Shown: one piece after another, positions 8,640-18,900 of the stretch
How the letters are laid out: the number at the start of each line of letters is the position of its first letter
Numbering within the stretch: the first letter of the stretch is position 1
From: Bradyrhizobium canariense
Lineage (GTDB): Bacteria; Pseudomonadota; Alphaproteobacteria; Rhizobiales; Xanthobacteraceae
Assembly (NCBI RefSeq): GCF_018130465.1
Contig: NZ_JAFCKJ010000008.1
Coordinates: 1-64,000 of the forward strand
Direction of reading: 5' to 3'
DNA length: 64,000 nucleotides
The notes under the pieces: generated by a model
Database searches by the model: none
Seen by the model: only the letters and a program-made list of their open reading frames with translations
What the model was told of the DNA's origin: nothing
Translations under genes and position numbers: made by a program

Positions 8640-9389
8640 ATGTCGGGCGAACCCATCAAACCGCGCGGCCGCGATGCCGTCTCGGCGCAACCAGGCGGCG
8701 CGGTGCCGCAGGCGGGGACCTCGACCTCGGAGGACATCGCCGCCTTCGTCGCAAACGCGCGCGCGCTGTCACCGCATGCTCCCGGTGCAAAGGGGAGGCT
8801 GATCTTCGCGCTGGATGCGACGATGAGCCGGCAGCCGACCTGGGACATGGCCTGCGCGCTTCAGGCCGACATGTTCCGCGAGACCGCCGCGCTCGGCAGT
8901 CTCGACATCCGGCTCGTCTACTATCGCGGCTTCAACGAGTGCCGCGCCACGGGATGGATCTCCGACAGCGCCAGGCTTGCGGCGCTGATGAGCAAGATCG
9001 ATTGCCGTGGCGGCGACACCCAGATCGGCAAGGTGCTGAGCGAGGCGCGGCGCGAGGCGGTCGCATCCGGCGTGCGCGCCGTTGTCTTCGTCGGCGACGC
9101 CATGGAGGAGAACGTCGACGAGCTCTGCGCCAAGGCCGGCGAGCTCGGCATGCTCAAGGTGCCTGTGTTCGTATTTCAGGAAGGCCACGACGCGGTGGCT
9201 GAGCAGGCCTTTCGCGAGATCGCGCGCCTGACCGGCGGTGCCTGGTGCCGGTTCGATCCGGGCGCCGCGGCGCAGTTGCGCGAGCTGTTGCGCGCAGCCG
9301 CGGCTTATGCGGCCGGCGGACGCGAGGCGCTGTTGCAATTGGCGAAGACCGCCGGTGGCGCGGCCAGGCTGATCGGCCAGATGAAGTAG
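8640..9389 (+). CDS. VWA-domain-like protein
   Basis: A 249-residue cytoplasmic protein. After a disordered first 40 residues it has a von Willebrand A-like fold: the strand LIFALDATMSRQPTW gives an incomplete MIDAS (D-A-T-x-S), then IRLVYYRGFNECRATGW, the GGDTQIGKVL segment (the T of a MIDAS), and VRAVVFVGDAMEENVDEL as the D-containing third loop. The tail is alanine-rich helix. The next gene on the same strand, 67 bases downstream, encodes a membrane J-domain protein, and the two may work together. Function is not known to me. Confidence 0.75.
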   Translation: MSGEPIKPRGRDAVSAQPGGAVPQAGTSTSEDIAAFVANARALSPHAPGAKGRLIFALDATMSRQPTWDMACALQADMFRETAALGSLDIRLVYYRGFNECRATGWISDSARLAALMSKIDCRGGDTQIGKVLSEARREAVASGVRAVVFVGDAMEENVDELCAKAGELGMLKVPVFVFQEGHDAVAEQAFREIARLTGGAWCRFDPGAAAQLRELLRAAAAYAAGGREALLQLAKTAGGAARLIGQMK

Positions 9390-9456
9390 CGCTGGCGCGG
9401 TCTGCGGGGGACAAGGATACGATGCTTTTTGACGATAGGCCGACTATATTCCGGCC

Positions 9457-10182
9457 ATGACCCTGATTGCCGGTGCTATCGCCGTTATCACCCTTTATTT
9501 GCTGCTCCAGATGTTCCGTTCGGCCAATCCGGCCGTGCTGGCACGCGCGATCAGGTTCGGTGGCGGCGTGGTGGCGCTGGCTGTCGCAGCGTTCACGGGC
9601 TTGCGGGGCGAACTGGTGGTGGCGATCCCGCTCGGGATATTCGGCGCCGGGCTCCTGGGCTGGACACCGCTGGCAAACGCCGGCCTCGGCAATATCGGCG
9701 GGCTGTTCGGCGGAGGCGCGACGCGCCCGGCCGGTCAGACCTCGCGCGTGCGCTCGCCATTCCTGGATATGCGGCTCGATCACGATTCTGGCCAGCTCGG
9801 AGGCCGGATCGTCGCCGGGCCTCACGCCGGGCGCGATCTCGATGAGTTCGATCTCGCAGCCCTGCTGGCAATGGTCCCGGCGTTCGACGCCGAGAGCGTG
9901 GCCCTACTTGAAAGCTATCTGGACCGCCGGTTTCCCGCTTGGCGTCAGAACGCGCAGGGCGACGCGGCAGGGGGGCAGCGCCGCACGGTGGCGAGCGGCA
10001 AAATGACGACGGAGGAGGCCTATCAGATCCTTGGCCTGCAGCCGGGGGCGGGGCGTGACGACATCAGCCGTGCTCACAAGTCCCTGATGAAGAAACTGCA
10101 TCCCGACCAGGGGGGCTCGACGTATCTCGCTGCCCGTGTAAACGAGGCCAAGGATACTCTGCTTCGCACGCATAACGGCTAA
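9457..10182 (+). CDS. Membrane-anchored J-domain protein (DnaJ-like)
   Basis: A 241-residue protein. Hydrophobic segments at about 3-20 (LIAGAIAVITLYLLLQMF), 33-48 and 51-70 are followed by a soluble linker containing RSPFLDMRLDHDSGQLGG. The C-terminal J domain (about 181-241) begins TTEEAYQILGL, with the HPD motif in KKLHPDQGG. The end-located J domain behind membrane helices resembles the Tim14/Pam18 arrangement and suggests recruitment of DnaK to the inner membrane. The partner process is unknown. No stop or terminator separates it from the VWA gene upstream, so they may share a transcript. Confidence 0.87.
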   Translation: MTLIAGAIAVITLYLLLQMFRSANPAVLARAIRFGGGVVALAVAAFTGLRGELVVAIPLGIFGAGLLGWTPLANAGLGNIGGLFGGGATRPAGQTSRVRSPFLDMRLDHDSGQLGGRIVAGPHAGRDLDEFDLAALLAMVPAFDAESVALLESYLDRRFPAWRQNAQGDAAGGQRRTVASGKMTTEEAYQILGLQPGAGRDDISRAHKSLMKKLHPDQGGSTYLAARVNEAKDTLLRTHNG

Positions 10183-10357
10183 CTCCGGCACCACGCTACA
10201 AACGCTCGTCCCGTGTGAGCCCCGCTCGCTCTGTTTGCCGTCGCCCCGATGCCCGCCATTGTCGGCGTGGTCGATCCCTTGCGTAAAGTTTTAACCGTAA
10301 ATCCTTGACGAGAGGTTGTCGTGGAACAGCCTCGTCGGTCACCGCGTCCCGAAAATG

Positions 10358-10386
10358 AAAATGCCCGCGCAAGGCGCGGGCATTTT
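10358..10386 (-). terminator. Rho-independent terminator (bidirectional)
   Basis: A perfect 13-bp stem (10358-10370 with 10374-10386) and a 3-base loop lie 19 bases beyond the stop codon of the minus-strand carboxypeptidase gene. The A-rich flank on the left gives a broken U run on the minus strand. The four T at the right end would also serve the plus-strand J-domain gene. Confidence 0.85.
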
Positions 10387-10405
10387 GGTTGGAGCGGTGC
10401 GAAAT

Positions 10406-12256
10406 TCAGTTGCGGACGGTCATGCAGGAGATATCGGCGCGCTTGAGGGCGCGGCAGACGGCTTCGGCCTGGTCGCGGTCGAGCCCGGCGAAGCGGGCGC
10501 GGTAGAGCTTGCGATTGTCTTTCGCGACGACCGGCTCGGTGAACGGGTCGGCCTTGCTGAGCAGGCCGCGGGCCGAGCTGCGCGCCGCGTCGATGCGCTG
10601 CTGGGCTTCATTCTCGCTCTCGAGCGCGCCGACCTGGACGATCCAGCCGCTGTGGGTGACGACCGGCCTGGTGGTGGCGCTCATCTGGATCGGCTGCAGC
10701 GTCGGGTCGGCTGAGGCGAGCTTCGCTGCGGCCGGGGCGGGTGCTGCGGCGGTTGCGGCCGGCAATACGCCGAGGATGCCGTTGCCGGTGCCGAAGCCCG
10801 CCGGCTGCCGCGGCAGCTCGGTACGGGCGATCTCGGCCTTCGGCGCTTCCGGTTGGCTGGCGATCTCGGGCCTGTTGATGAGGTCTGCGCGGGCGACGAC
10901 GGCACCGGAGGTTTCGGCGACGTCGGAGCGGGGCGCAATCGTGCTCGTGACCTGCGGTGCGATCTGAGCCGGGGCGGCGGAGGCGACCTTCACCGCGCCG
11001 GCCTTGACCTGGACGGTCTTGACCCGGACCGGCTTCATCGGCTCGGACGAGCCGGGGATGATCGAGAGCGGCTGGCTCGAGATCACGCCATTGGTAAGCG
11101 GCGCAGGCTCGATCTTGGATTCAGTCGGCCGAACTTCAGGCTTGTTGGCTTCGGATCTGGGCTGAGCCGGCGGCACCGCGGCGGTCGCAGCCGCAAGCGT
11201 CGACAGCCGCGCGGCGAGACGCGACGGGGCTGCTTCGGGGGCAGGAGCGGCCGCAGCCTGGACCTGCGGAGCGGAGCGGGCCGCCGTATCCGACGCATCG
11301 GCGACCTCGGCAGCGGCGTCGGAGACGTTGCGCTCGGTGACCGCGGCGACGGTGTGGGTGGTCGCGCCCTTGTCGAGGTTCTCCGCGAGCAGGTTGCGCA
11401 TGATGGCGTCGCGCGAGCCGCCGCTGCGGCCGCCCAGCACCACGCCGATCAGGTGGCGGTTGCCGCGGCGCATCGAGGTCACGAGATTGAAGCCGGAGGC
11501 GCGGGTGTAGCCGGTCTTGATGCCGTCCACGCCCTCGACATTGCCGAGCAGATGATTGTGGTTCCGGATCGACTGTCCGCGCCAGTTGAACGTCGAGGTC
11601 GCGAAATAGCGATAGTAGCGCGGGAAGCGCTCCTGGATGGCGCGGCCGAGCGTGGCCTGGTCGCGCGCGGTCGTGACCTGCTCGTCGTTGGGAAGGCCGT
11701 TGGCGTTGCGGTAAACCGTTTTGGACATGCCGAGCGAACGCGCCTTGCGCGTCATCATCTGGGCGAAGTCGTCCTCGTCGCCGCCAATCGCTTCCGCGAT
11801 CACAACGGCTGCGTCGTTGGCGGAGCGGGTGACGAGGCCCTTGATCGCGTCCTCGACGCGAATGGTCTGGCCGGCACGCAGGTTCAGCTTGGTCGGATCC
11901 TGATCGGCGGCGTGCTGCGACACCGGCATCTCGGTGTCGAGCTTCATCTTGCCGGACTCGAGGCGCTCGAACAGCAGATAGAGCGTCATGATCTTGGTCA
12001 GCGAGGCGGGATGGCGGATCCCGTCGGGACTCGTTGCCTGAAGCACGGAGCCGGAATTGCCGTCGACGATGATCGACGCGAATTTCGGGCTGGAACTCTC
12101 GGACACATCGCGCTGCACGCGGTGGTGCGCGTAGTGACGCCGGTGGCGCCGCGCCTCGGCAGCATCGGTGGTGAAGATGACTGCAGTGGTGACCGTAAGA
12201 AGCCCAAAAACGCCAACCCGCGCCAAGCGCGAGGAAGACAAGTTTTTACGAAGCAT
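10406..12256 (-). CDS. D-alanyl-D-alanine carboxypeptidase with C-terminal SPOR domain
   Basis: Trims the terminal D-Ala of peptidoglycan stem peptides in the periplasm (penicillin-binding, S11 peptidase family). The N-terminal signal region is followed by a basic linker (RRHRRHYAHHR). The three active-site motifs are S85-L-T-K88, S145-A-N147 and K247-T-G249. After the catalytic domain (to about 290) comes a 230-residue Ala/Pro-rich linker. The last 80 residues form a SPOR domain (GWIVQVGALESENEAQQRI ... LYRARFAGLDRDQAEAVCRALK), which binds denuded glycan at the septum. At 616 residues it is about 1.5 times the usual DacA length because of linker and SPOR, a layout frequent in Rhizobiales. 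Confidence 0.95.
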   Translation of the reverse strand: MLRKNLSSSRLARVGVFGLLTVTTAVIFTTDAAEARRHRRHYAHHRVQRDVSESSSPKFASIIVDGNSGSVLQATSPDGIRHPASLTKIMTLYLLFERLESGKMKLDTEMPVSQHAADQDPTKLNLRAGQTIRVEDAIKGLVTRSANDAAVVIAEAIGGDEDDFAQMMTRKARSLGMSKTVYRNANGLPNDEQVTTARDQATLGRAIQERFPRYYRYFATSTFNWRGQSIRNHNHLLGNVEGVDGIKTGYTRASGFNLVTSMRRGNRHLIGVVLGGRSGGSRDAIMRNLLAENLDKGATTHTVAAVTERNVSDAAAEVADASDTAARSAPQVQAAAAPAPEAAPSRLAARLSTLAAATAAVPPAQPRSEANKPEVRPTESKIEPAPLTNGVISSQPLSIIPGSSEPMKPVRVKTVQVKAGAVKVASAAPAQIAPQVTSTIAPRSDVAETSGAVVARADLINRPEIASQPEAPKAEIARTELPRQPAGFGTGNGILGVLPAATAAAPAPAAAKLASADPTLQPIQMSATTRPVVTHSGWIVQVGALESENEAQQRIDAARSSARGLLSKADPFTEPVVAKDNRKLYRARFAGLDRDQAEAVCRALKRADISCMTVRN

Positions 12257-12540
12257 GAAACCCCGTCCCCGTTTCTGACTTGATCACCGGCTCGTGAGGC
12301 AAAATTGTGCCCAACGGACCCGGGATCATTACCTGCTCAAGCTGCCCCTCCGCAGGTGTCCGCCGCGGGGGACGTTGGGCCCGAGCCGCTGTTCTGGCTA
12401 AGGTGATGTTCTCCAACGGCTTTTGGCCGCTTGTGGAAGTTGAACACGTCCAGGGAATCAAGGTAGGGCGCTGCGGTTTCCAAAAGCTTAAGGAACCATT
12501 GCGGGAAACCCCGGAAATCTCCGCGAATTTGCATGCATTT
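12257..12540. other. Divergent intergenic region, left part
   Basis: This stretch separates the carboxypeptidase start from the phasin regulatory region. It has no convincing frame or RNA gene. It should carry the minus-strand promoter of the carboxypeptidase gene, but I cannot point to clear hexamers. Confidence 0.4.
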
Positions 12541-12588
12541 TTGTGCGACGCACAAGATTCTTGACTTTTTTGTGCGTTGCACTAATTG
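12541..12588 (+). promoter_or_regulatory. Phasin promoter with two PhaR-like operators
   Basis: Two related sites occur 29 bp apart: TTGTGCG-A-CGCACAA (12541-12555, a perfect dyad around one base) and TTGTGCGTTGCACTAA (12570-12585). Both contain TGC-N3-GCA, the core reported for PhaR binding in alphaproteobacteria (CTGC-N3/4-GCAG type). A -35-like TTGACT (12561-12566) and a -10-like TAATTG (12583-12588) are 16 bp apart, so the second site lies between and over the promoter elements, as expected for a repressor. PhaR represses phasin genes until polyhydroxybutyrate granules titrate it away. The assignment to PhaR is inference. Confidence 0.6.
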
Positions 12589-12645
12589 TGAGCAGAGTCA
12601 GGGAGCCGGGGCTTCCCGACGAGAGCTAGGGAAAAGGATTCCGAA

Positions 12646-12984
12646 ATGTTCAAGGTTGAAGACTTTCAGAGCTACGGGAAAGAGCACTTCGAGCAGTACG
12701 TCGCCTCCGCGACCACGGTGCAGCACGGCCTCCAGGCGATCGCCAGCGCCTATGGCGACTACACCAAGAAGTCGTTCGAAGACACCAAGTCCTTCGTCGA
12801 GAAGCTTTCCGGCGTGAAGTCGCTGGACAAGGCCGTCGAAGCGCAGACCGATTTCGCCCGTTCCGCCTACGAGACCTTCGTCGCGGAATCGCAGAAGATC
12901 GCCGGCCTCTACAGCGACCTCGCCAAGCAGGCGTTCAAGCCGGTCGAGACCATCGTGTCGAAGTTCACGCCGGCCGCCAGCTAA
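12646..12984 (+). CDS. Phasin family protein
   Basis: A 112-residue, almost wholly helical protein of the phasin family, which coats polyhydroxyalkanoate granules and controls their size and number. Typical stretches are QSYGKEHFEQYVASATTVQHGLQAIASAYGDYTKKSFEDTKSFVEKLSGVKSLDKAVEAQTDFARSAYETFVAESQKIAGLYSDLAKQAF, split here by family-wide heptad-like spacing. ".replace. Confidence 0.9.
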   Translation: MFKVEDFQSYGKEHFEQYVASATTVQHGLQAIASAYGDYTKKSFEDTKSFVEKLSGVKSLDKAVEAQTDFARSAYETFVAESQKIAGLYSDLAKQAFKPVETIVSKFTPAAS

Positions 12985-15900
12985 CGTTTCCTGGGCGTCC
13001 TGGAATCAAAGGCCCGGCTGAAGCAGCCGGGCTTTTTTTGTTTGTCGCGGGGGGCGGTCTCAGCGCGCCACGCGCAGCTTCGACAGCGACGTGCCGATGT
13101 CCTTGAACACCGAGACGGTCTGATCTGCCTTCGTCACCAGATAGAACTTGTCGGTGCCGCTCGCGCAATATTGCAGCACGCTGGAGGTTGGGTCGCTGCC
13201 GGTGTTCACCTGCACCGTATAGATCGTGATGTTGCTGGGCTGAGCCTTGGCGTTGTCGCACAGCTTCTTCTGCCGCGCGTCGATCTGCGAGGCGTTGCTG
13301 TACCAGCGGTTCTGCGTGTTCAGGCCGTCGGAAAGGATCACGATCGCGTCCTTGTAGGTGTAGTTGGTGTCCTTGGCCGGCGCATTCATGGGATCGCCGG
13401 TGGACAGCGTCATCCAGCCCCAGGCGAGGCCGATGCCCTGGTTGGTGTTACCGGTGGGCTTCATGTCGTCGATCCTGCTCTTGAGCGAGCTCCAGTCGTA
13501 GCTCAGCGGCATGATCGGCTGTAGATAGGACGAACTGCCGGTGTTGCAGTAGGAGTACTGTTCGGCCGGGAACAGCGTCCCCGCATTGCCGCTCGTGGGC
13601 GTCGTGTTCTTGGTGTCGTAATCCTGGTCGCGGTCGACCACGCACCCTGTCCAGGTGTCGTGGTTGGCCGGTGTCCACTTCCAATTGTTGCAGTTGTTGT
13701 TGCTGCCTGACGTGCAGCTCCAGCTGCCGTTGGCCGCGTCCCAATCGCTGAAATCGACCCAGTACTTGCTGTTGTTGCTGGCGCCGACGTTGACGTCCTT
13801 GGCAAACGGAACGATCGAGATGTAGACGTCGCCGCTGGTTTTGGCGAGCGCACTGAGCTGGTCGACCAGGCTCTTCGCTGCGGTCTGCATCGCCGCCATC
13901 TTGCCGTCCTTCACCATTGACCCCGTGTTGTCGAGCACCAAGGCGACGCGCATGCGCACCAGGCCCCAGGCGCTGGTGGAATCGGCGCCGACGTCGAGCG
14001 TCGGGAAGCCCGCGACCTTCATGAAGGTGGTCGTGTAGGTGCCGGTGCCTTTGACCTGGATCGTGGAGCCCATGCTGGTGCTTGCGGTGTAAGTGGCCGC
14101 GATGCTGACCGACGGCAGGGCGTTGGTGGCGGTGAACAGGGCGGTGAAATAAGCCTGCGCCTTGGTGCTGATCTGCGACGTCGTGATGGTGCCGGACGAC
14201 AGATCCTTGGAGACCATCAGCGCCGTGGAATCGAGGGCCGCCTGCATCGCGGAACGAGCCTGGACCGCGCGGCTGTAATCGACCGCGGCTCCGACGAAGC
14301 TCAAAACCGGGAGCAGCGCGATGCCGAAGATCACGGCGATATTGCCTTGTTCGGCCGCTGCAAACCGGGCGAGGTGTCGACCAATATGGTTGACGAGGGG
14401 CAGGCGAGACATGACGATCCCCGAAATCTGTGACTTTGCCCGTTTTCGCGCCACGCCATTGAACGCAGGGTAAATTGGTCCGTAGAAAACCGGAGATAGC
14501 CCGCGCGAAACCGCCGCAGCCGCCTTCCGGGCCGGGTTCCTGGTCAACATCTTCTAAACGGGCGGGGCGGAAGTTTTTGTCAAATCGGTCCGGATTGATT
14601 AACCTTGGCAGGGATCGCCCGGACCCGGGAATCGGGACCGCCGTGGCCGCATCGGCCGAGCCGTCGCACGCTTGCGGCGAGCCGGGGGCAGGCCCATATT
14701 CGGTGAAGCCGATCCGGCTTGGGCCGGACCGGTTGGAAGCGGCGATCCAACAAGGCGGTGCGCCTGTGCGAAGCTCCGAAGGTCGGGGCTGCGCGGCGAA
14801 CCGTCATACGCTTCCGTGGGGAATTTGAACGCCTGAGCCATGCCGCAACTGTCTTCCAGACCAGATCTGTCCGCGGCCACCGCCGCCCACGCTCCCCGGA
14901 TGAGCAACGACGAGAACCGTTCCGGCGGTCCCTCTGCGCCAAACACGTCCGTCATCACCAAGGTCAAGCCGAAGACCAAGCGGCCGAATCTGTACCGTGT
15001 GCTGATCCTGAACGATGATTACACGCCGATGGAATTCGTCGTTCATGTGCTGGAGAAATTCTTCCAGAAGGACGCCGAGGCCGCGACCAAGATCATGCTG
15101 CACGTCCATCATCACGGGATCGGGGAGTGCGGCGTGTTCACCTACGAGATCGCCGAGACCAAGGTGACGCAGGTGATGGATTTCGCTCGCAAGCACCAGC
15201 ATCCGCTGCAATGCGTGATGGAAAAGAAGTAGGACACGTTACGGCGCGTTCGAAGCCGGTTCTCGTGCATGTCGCAGTGTGATTGCCGCGTGATGTCTGC
15301 GCGCGATGTTCGTTGCAGACGGCAAAACTACGGAATTCCGGACCGGTGCCGATCGCGCCCAAGTCGGAACGGGTTTTGCATCGAAAAATACCGCAGCTGT
15401 GCAGCCGCCTGAGTCGCGGAACCGGTCTTTCGCCGCGATTTTGTATAACTATATGTGACAAAGGTTGTTGTTGCCTGACCGGGCGATGACGATCATGATG
15501 GTGGGGGCCATAGAGGACGCGAATGCCGACTTTTTCCCAAAGCCTTGAACAATCCCTGCATCGTGCACTGGCGATCGCAAACGAGCGTCATCACCAATAC
15601 GCGACGCTCGAGCATCTTTTGCTCTCCCTGATCGACGACTCCGATGCAGCCGCCGTCATGCGCGCCTGTAGCGTCGACCTCGACAAGCTCCGTGCGAGCC
15701 TCGTCAATTATCTTGAGACCGAATTCGAGAACCTGGTGACGGACGGCGCCGACGACGCCAAGCCGACTGCAGGCTTCCAGCGCGTGATCCAGCGCGCGGT
15801 GATCCACGTGCAGTCGTCCGGCCGCGAAGAGGTGACCGGCGCCAACGTGCTGATCGCGATCTTCGCCGAGCGCGAGAGTCATGCCGCGTATTTCCTGCAG

Positions 15901-18900
15901 GAGCAGGACATGACGCGCTACGACGCCGTCAACTATATCAGCCATGGCATCGCCAAGCGGCCGGGCGTCTCCGAGGCGCGGCCGGTGCGCGGTGTCGACG
16001 AGGAGACCGAGACCAAGGGCAGCGAGGACGCCAAGAAGAAGGGCGAGGCGCTGGAGACCTATTGCGTCAACCTCAACAAGAAGGCGCGCGACGGCAAGAT
16101 CGATCCGGTGATCGGACGCAATTCCGAGATCAACCGCGCGATCCAGGTGCTGTGCCGCCGGCAGAAGAACAATCCGCTGTTCGTGGGCGAGGCCGGCGTC
16201 GGCAAGACCGCGATCGCGGAGGGCCTTGCCAAGCGCATTGTCGACAGCGAGGTGCCGGAGGTGCTGGCGGCTGCGACCGTGTTCTCGCTCGACATGGGCA
16301 CGCTGCTCGCCGGCACGCGCTATCGCGGCGACTTCGAGGAACGCCTGAAGCAGGTGCTGAAGGAGCTCGAGGCGCATCCCAACGCCATCCTGTTCATCGA
16401 CGAGATCCACACCGTGATCGGTGCGGGCGCGACGTCGGGCGGGGCGATGGATGCCTCGAACCTGCTCAAGCCCGCGCTCGCTTCCGGCACCATCCGCTGC
16501 ATGGGCTCGACCACCTACAAGGAATACCGCCAGCACTTCGAGAAGGACCGCGCGCTGGTGCGGCGCTTCCAGAAGATCGACGTCAACGAGCCGACGGTCG
16601 AGGACGCGATCGCGATCCTCAAGGGCCTCAAGCCGTATTTCGAAGACTACCACCGGCTGAAATACACCAATGAGGCGATCGAGGCCGCGGTGCAGCTCTC
16701 TTCGCGCTACATCCACGACCGCAAGCTGCCGGACAAGGCGATCGACGTGATCGACGAATCCGGCGCGGCGCAGATGCTGGTCGCCGAGAACAAGCGCAAG
16801 AAGACCATTGGCATCAAGGAAATCGAGACCACGATCGCCTCGATGGCGCGGATCCCGCCGAAGAGCGTGTCGAAGGACGATGCCGAGGTGCTCAAGCATC
16901 TCGAGCAGACCCTGAAGCGCACCGTGTTCGGCCAGGACAAGGCGATCGAGTCGCTCGCCGCTTCGATCAAGCTGGCGCGAGCCGGCCTTCGCGAGCCGGA
17001 GAAGCCGATCGGCTGCTATTTGTTCTCGGGTCCGACTGGCGTCGGCAAGACCGAGGTCGCAAAGCAGCTCGCGGCATCGCTCGGCGTCGAGCTGTTGCGC
17101 TTCGACATGTCCGAATACATGGAGCGCCACACCGTGTCGCGCCTGATCGGCGCACCTCCCGGTTATGTCGGCTTCGATCAGGGCGGCCTGCTCACCGATG
17201 GCGTCGACCAGCATCCGCATTGCGTGGTGCTGCTCGACGAGATCGAGAAGGCGCATCCCGATCTCTATAACGTCCTGCTCCAGATCATGGATCACGGCCG
17301 GCTCACCGACCACAACGGCAAGCAGGTCAACTTCCGCAACGTGATCCTGATCATGACCACGAATGCAGGCGCGTCCGATCTCGCCAAGCAGGCGTTCGGC
17401 TTCACGCGCTCGAAGCGGGAAGGCGACGACCACGAGGCGATCAACCGGCAGTTCGCGCCGGAATTCCGCAACCGTCTCGATGCCGTCGTGTCGTTCGGCC
17501 ATCTCAGTGTCGAGGTGATCGGTACGGTGGTCGAGAAGTTCGTGCTTCAGCTCGAAGCGCAACTCGGCGATCGCGACGTCACCATCGAGCTGTCCGAGCC
17601 CGCCAAGACCTGGCTGGTGCAGCATGGTTACGACGAGCAGATGGGTGCACGTCCCATGGCTCGCGTGATCCAGGAGCACATCAAGAAGCCACTGGCCGAC
17701 GAGGTGCTGTTCGGCAAGCTCAAGAGTGGCGGCCATGTCCGCGTCGTTCTGGTCAAGGACGAGGCCGACGAGACCAAGGACAAGATCGGCTTCGAGTTCG
17801 TCGAGGGCCCGGTCACGCCGAAGCAGGAGAAGCTCCCGGGTGCCCGCAAGCGTCCGCCGGGCAAGTCGAAGCCGGGCGGCCCCGGCGGCTCGAAGGGCCC
17901 GACCAAGAGCCCGCTGGTCAAGGCTTGATCTGCACGCGATGAATTGAAAAGGCCGGCTGAAGAGCCGGCCTTTTTGTTTGTCCACCATCATGCCCGTCAG
18001 GCATCAATCGCCGCGCAGGCGCTGATCGTCTTGCACGCGAACCTGCTCGGCGCCGCGCGCGCCCGCGGGCGACAGCCGCAACATGCTCAGCGCCGCGCCG
18101 CAGAGCGCGAAGCCGACGCCGGTCAGCAACGCGATCCTCGTTCCCTCGATCGGATAGCGGCCGAGGAACAGCGCGACCAGCGCCGCGCCGGTGGTCTGGC
18201 CGAGCAGCCGCGCCGTGCCCAGCATGCCGCTGGCGCCGCCGGCGCGCTCGCGCGGGGCGGCCGCGATCATGGTGCGGTTGTTGGGGGTCTGGAACAGGCC
18301 GAAGCCGGCGCCGGCCAGCGCCATCCGCCAGATCACGTCGAGCGGCGTCGGGGCCGCCGGCAGGAGGGCGAGCGCGCCGAGCCCGCAGGCGAACAGCGTG
18401 AGGCCGATGCCGCCGAGCAGGCCTGCCGGATAGCGCTCGACCAGGCGGCCGGCGAGGGGGGCCGCGAACGCCACTGCGATCGGCCACGGCGTGATCAAGA
18501 GGCCCATATGCACCGCCGAATAGCCGAAGCGGCTCTGGAGGTAGAACGGGATCGCGACGAAGGCCAGCATCTGCCCGCAGAACGAGGCGATCGAGGTCGC
18601 GATCGACAGCGCGAACACCGGGATGCGCAACAGGTCGACCGGCAGCAGCGGCGAGGCCATGTGGGTCTCGCGGTAGATCAGCAGCGCGCCGGCGACGAGA
18701 GCGACGGCGAACTGGATGAGGCAGGTGAGCGCTGCCTCGCCGTGACCGACGCTGTCGATCGCTGCGATGCCGACGCCGAAGGTGATCGCGGACAGCCCCG
18801 CGCTCTGCCAGTCGAAGGAATGGCTCGCGGGCTTGGTGTGCGGCAGGCTGCGCAGGCCCACTACCAGTGTCACCACGCCGAGCGGGACGTTGATGGCGAA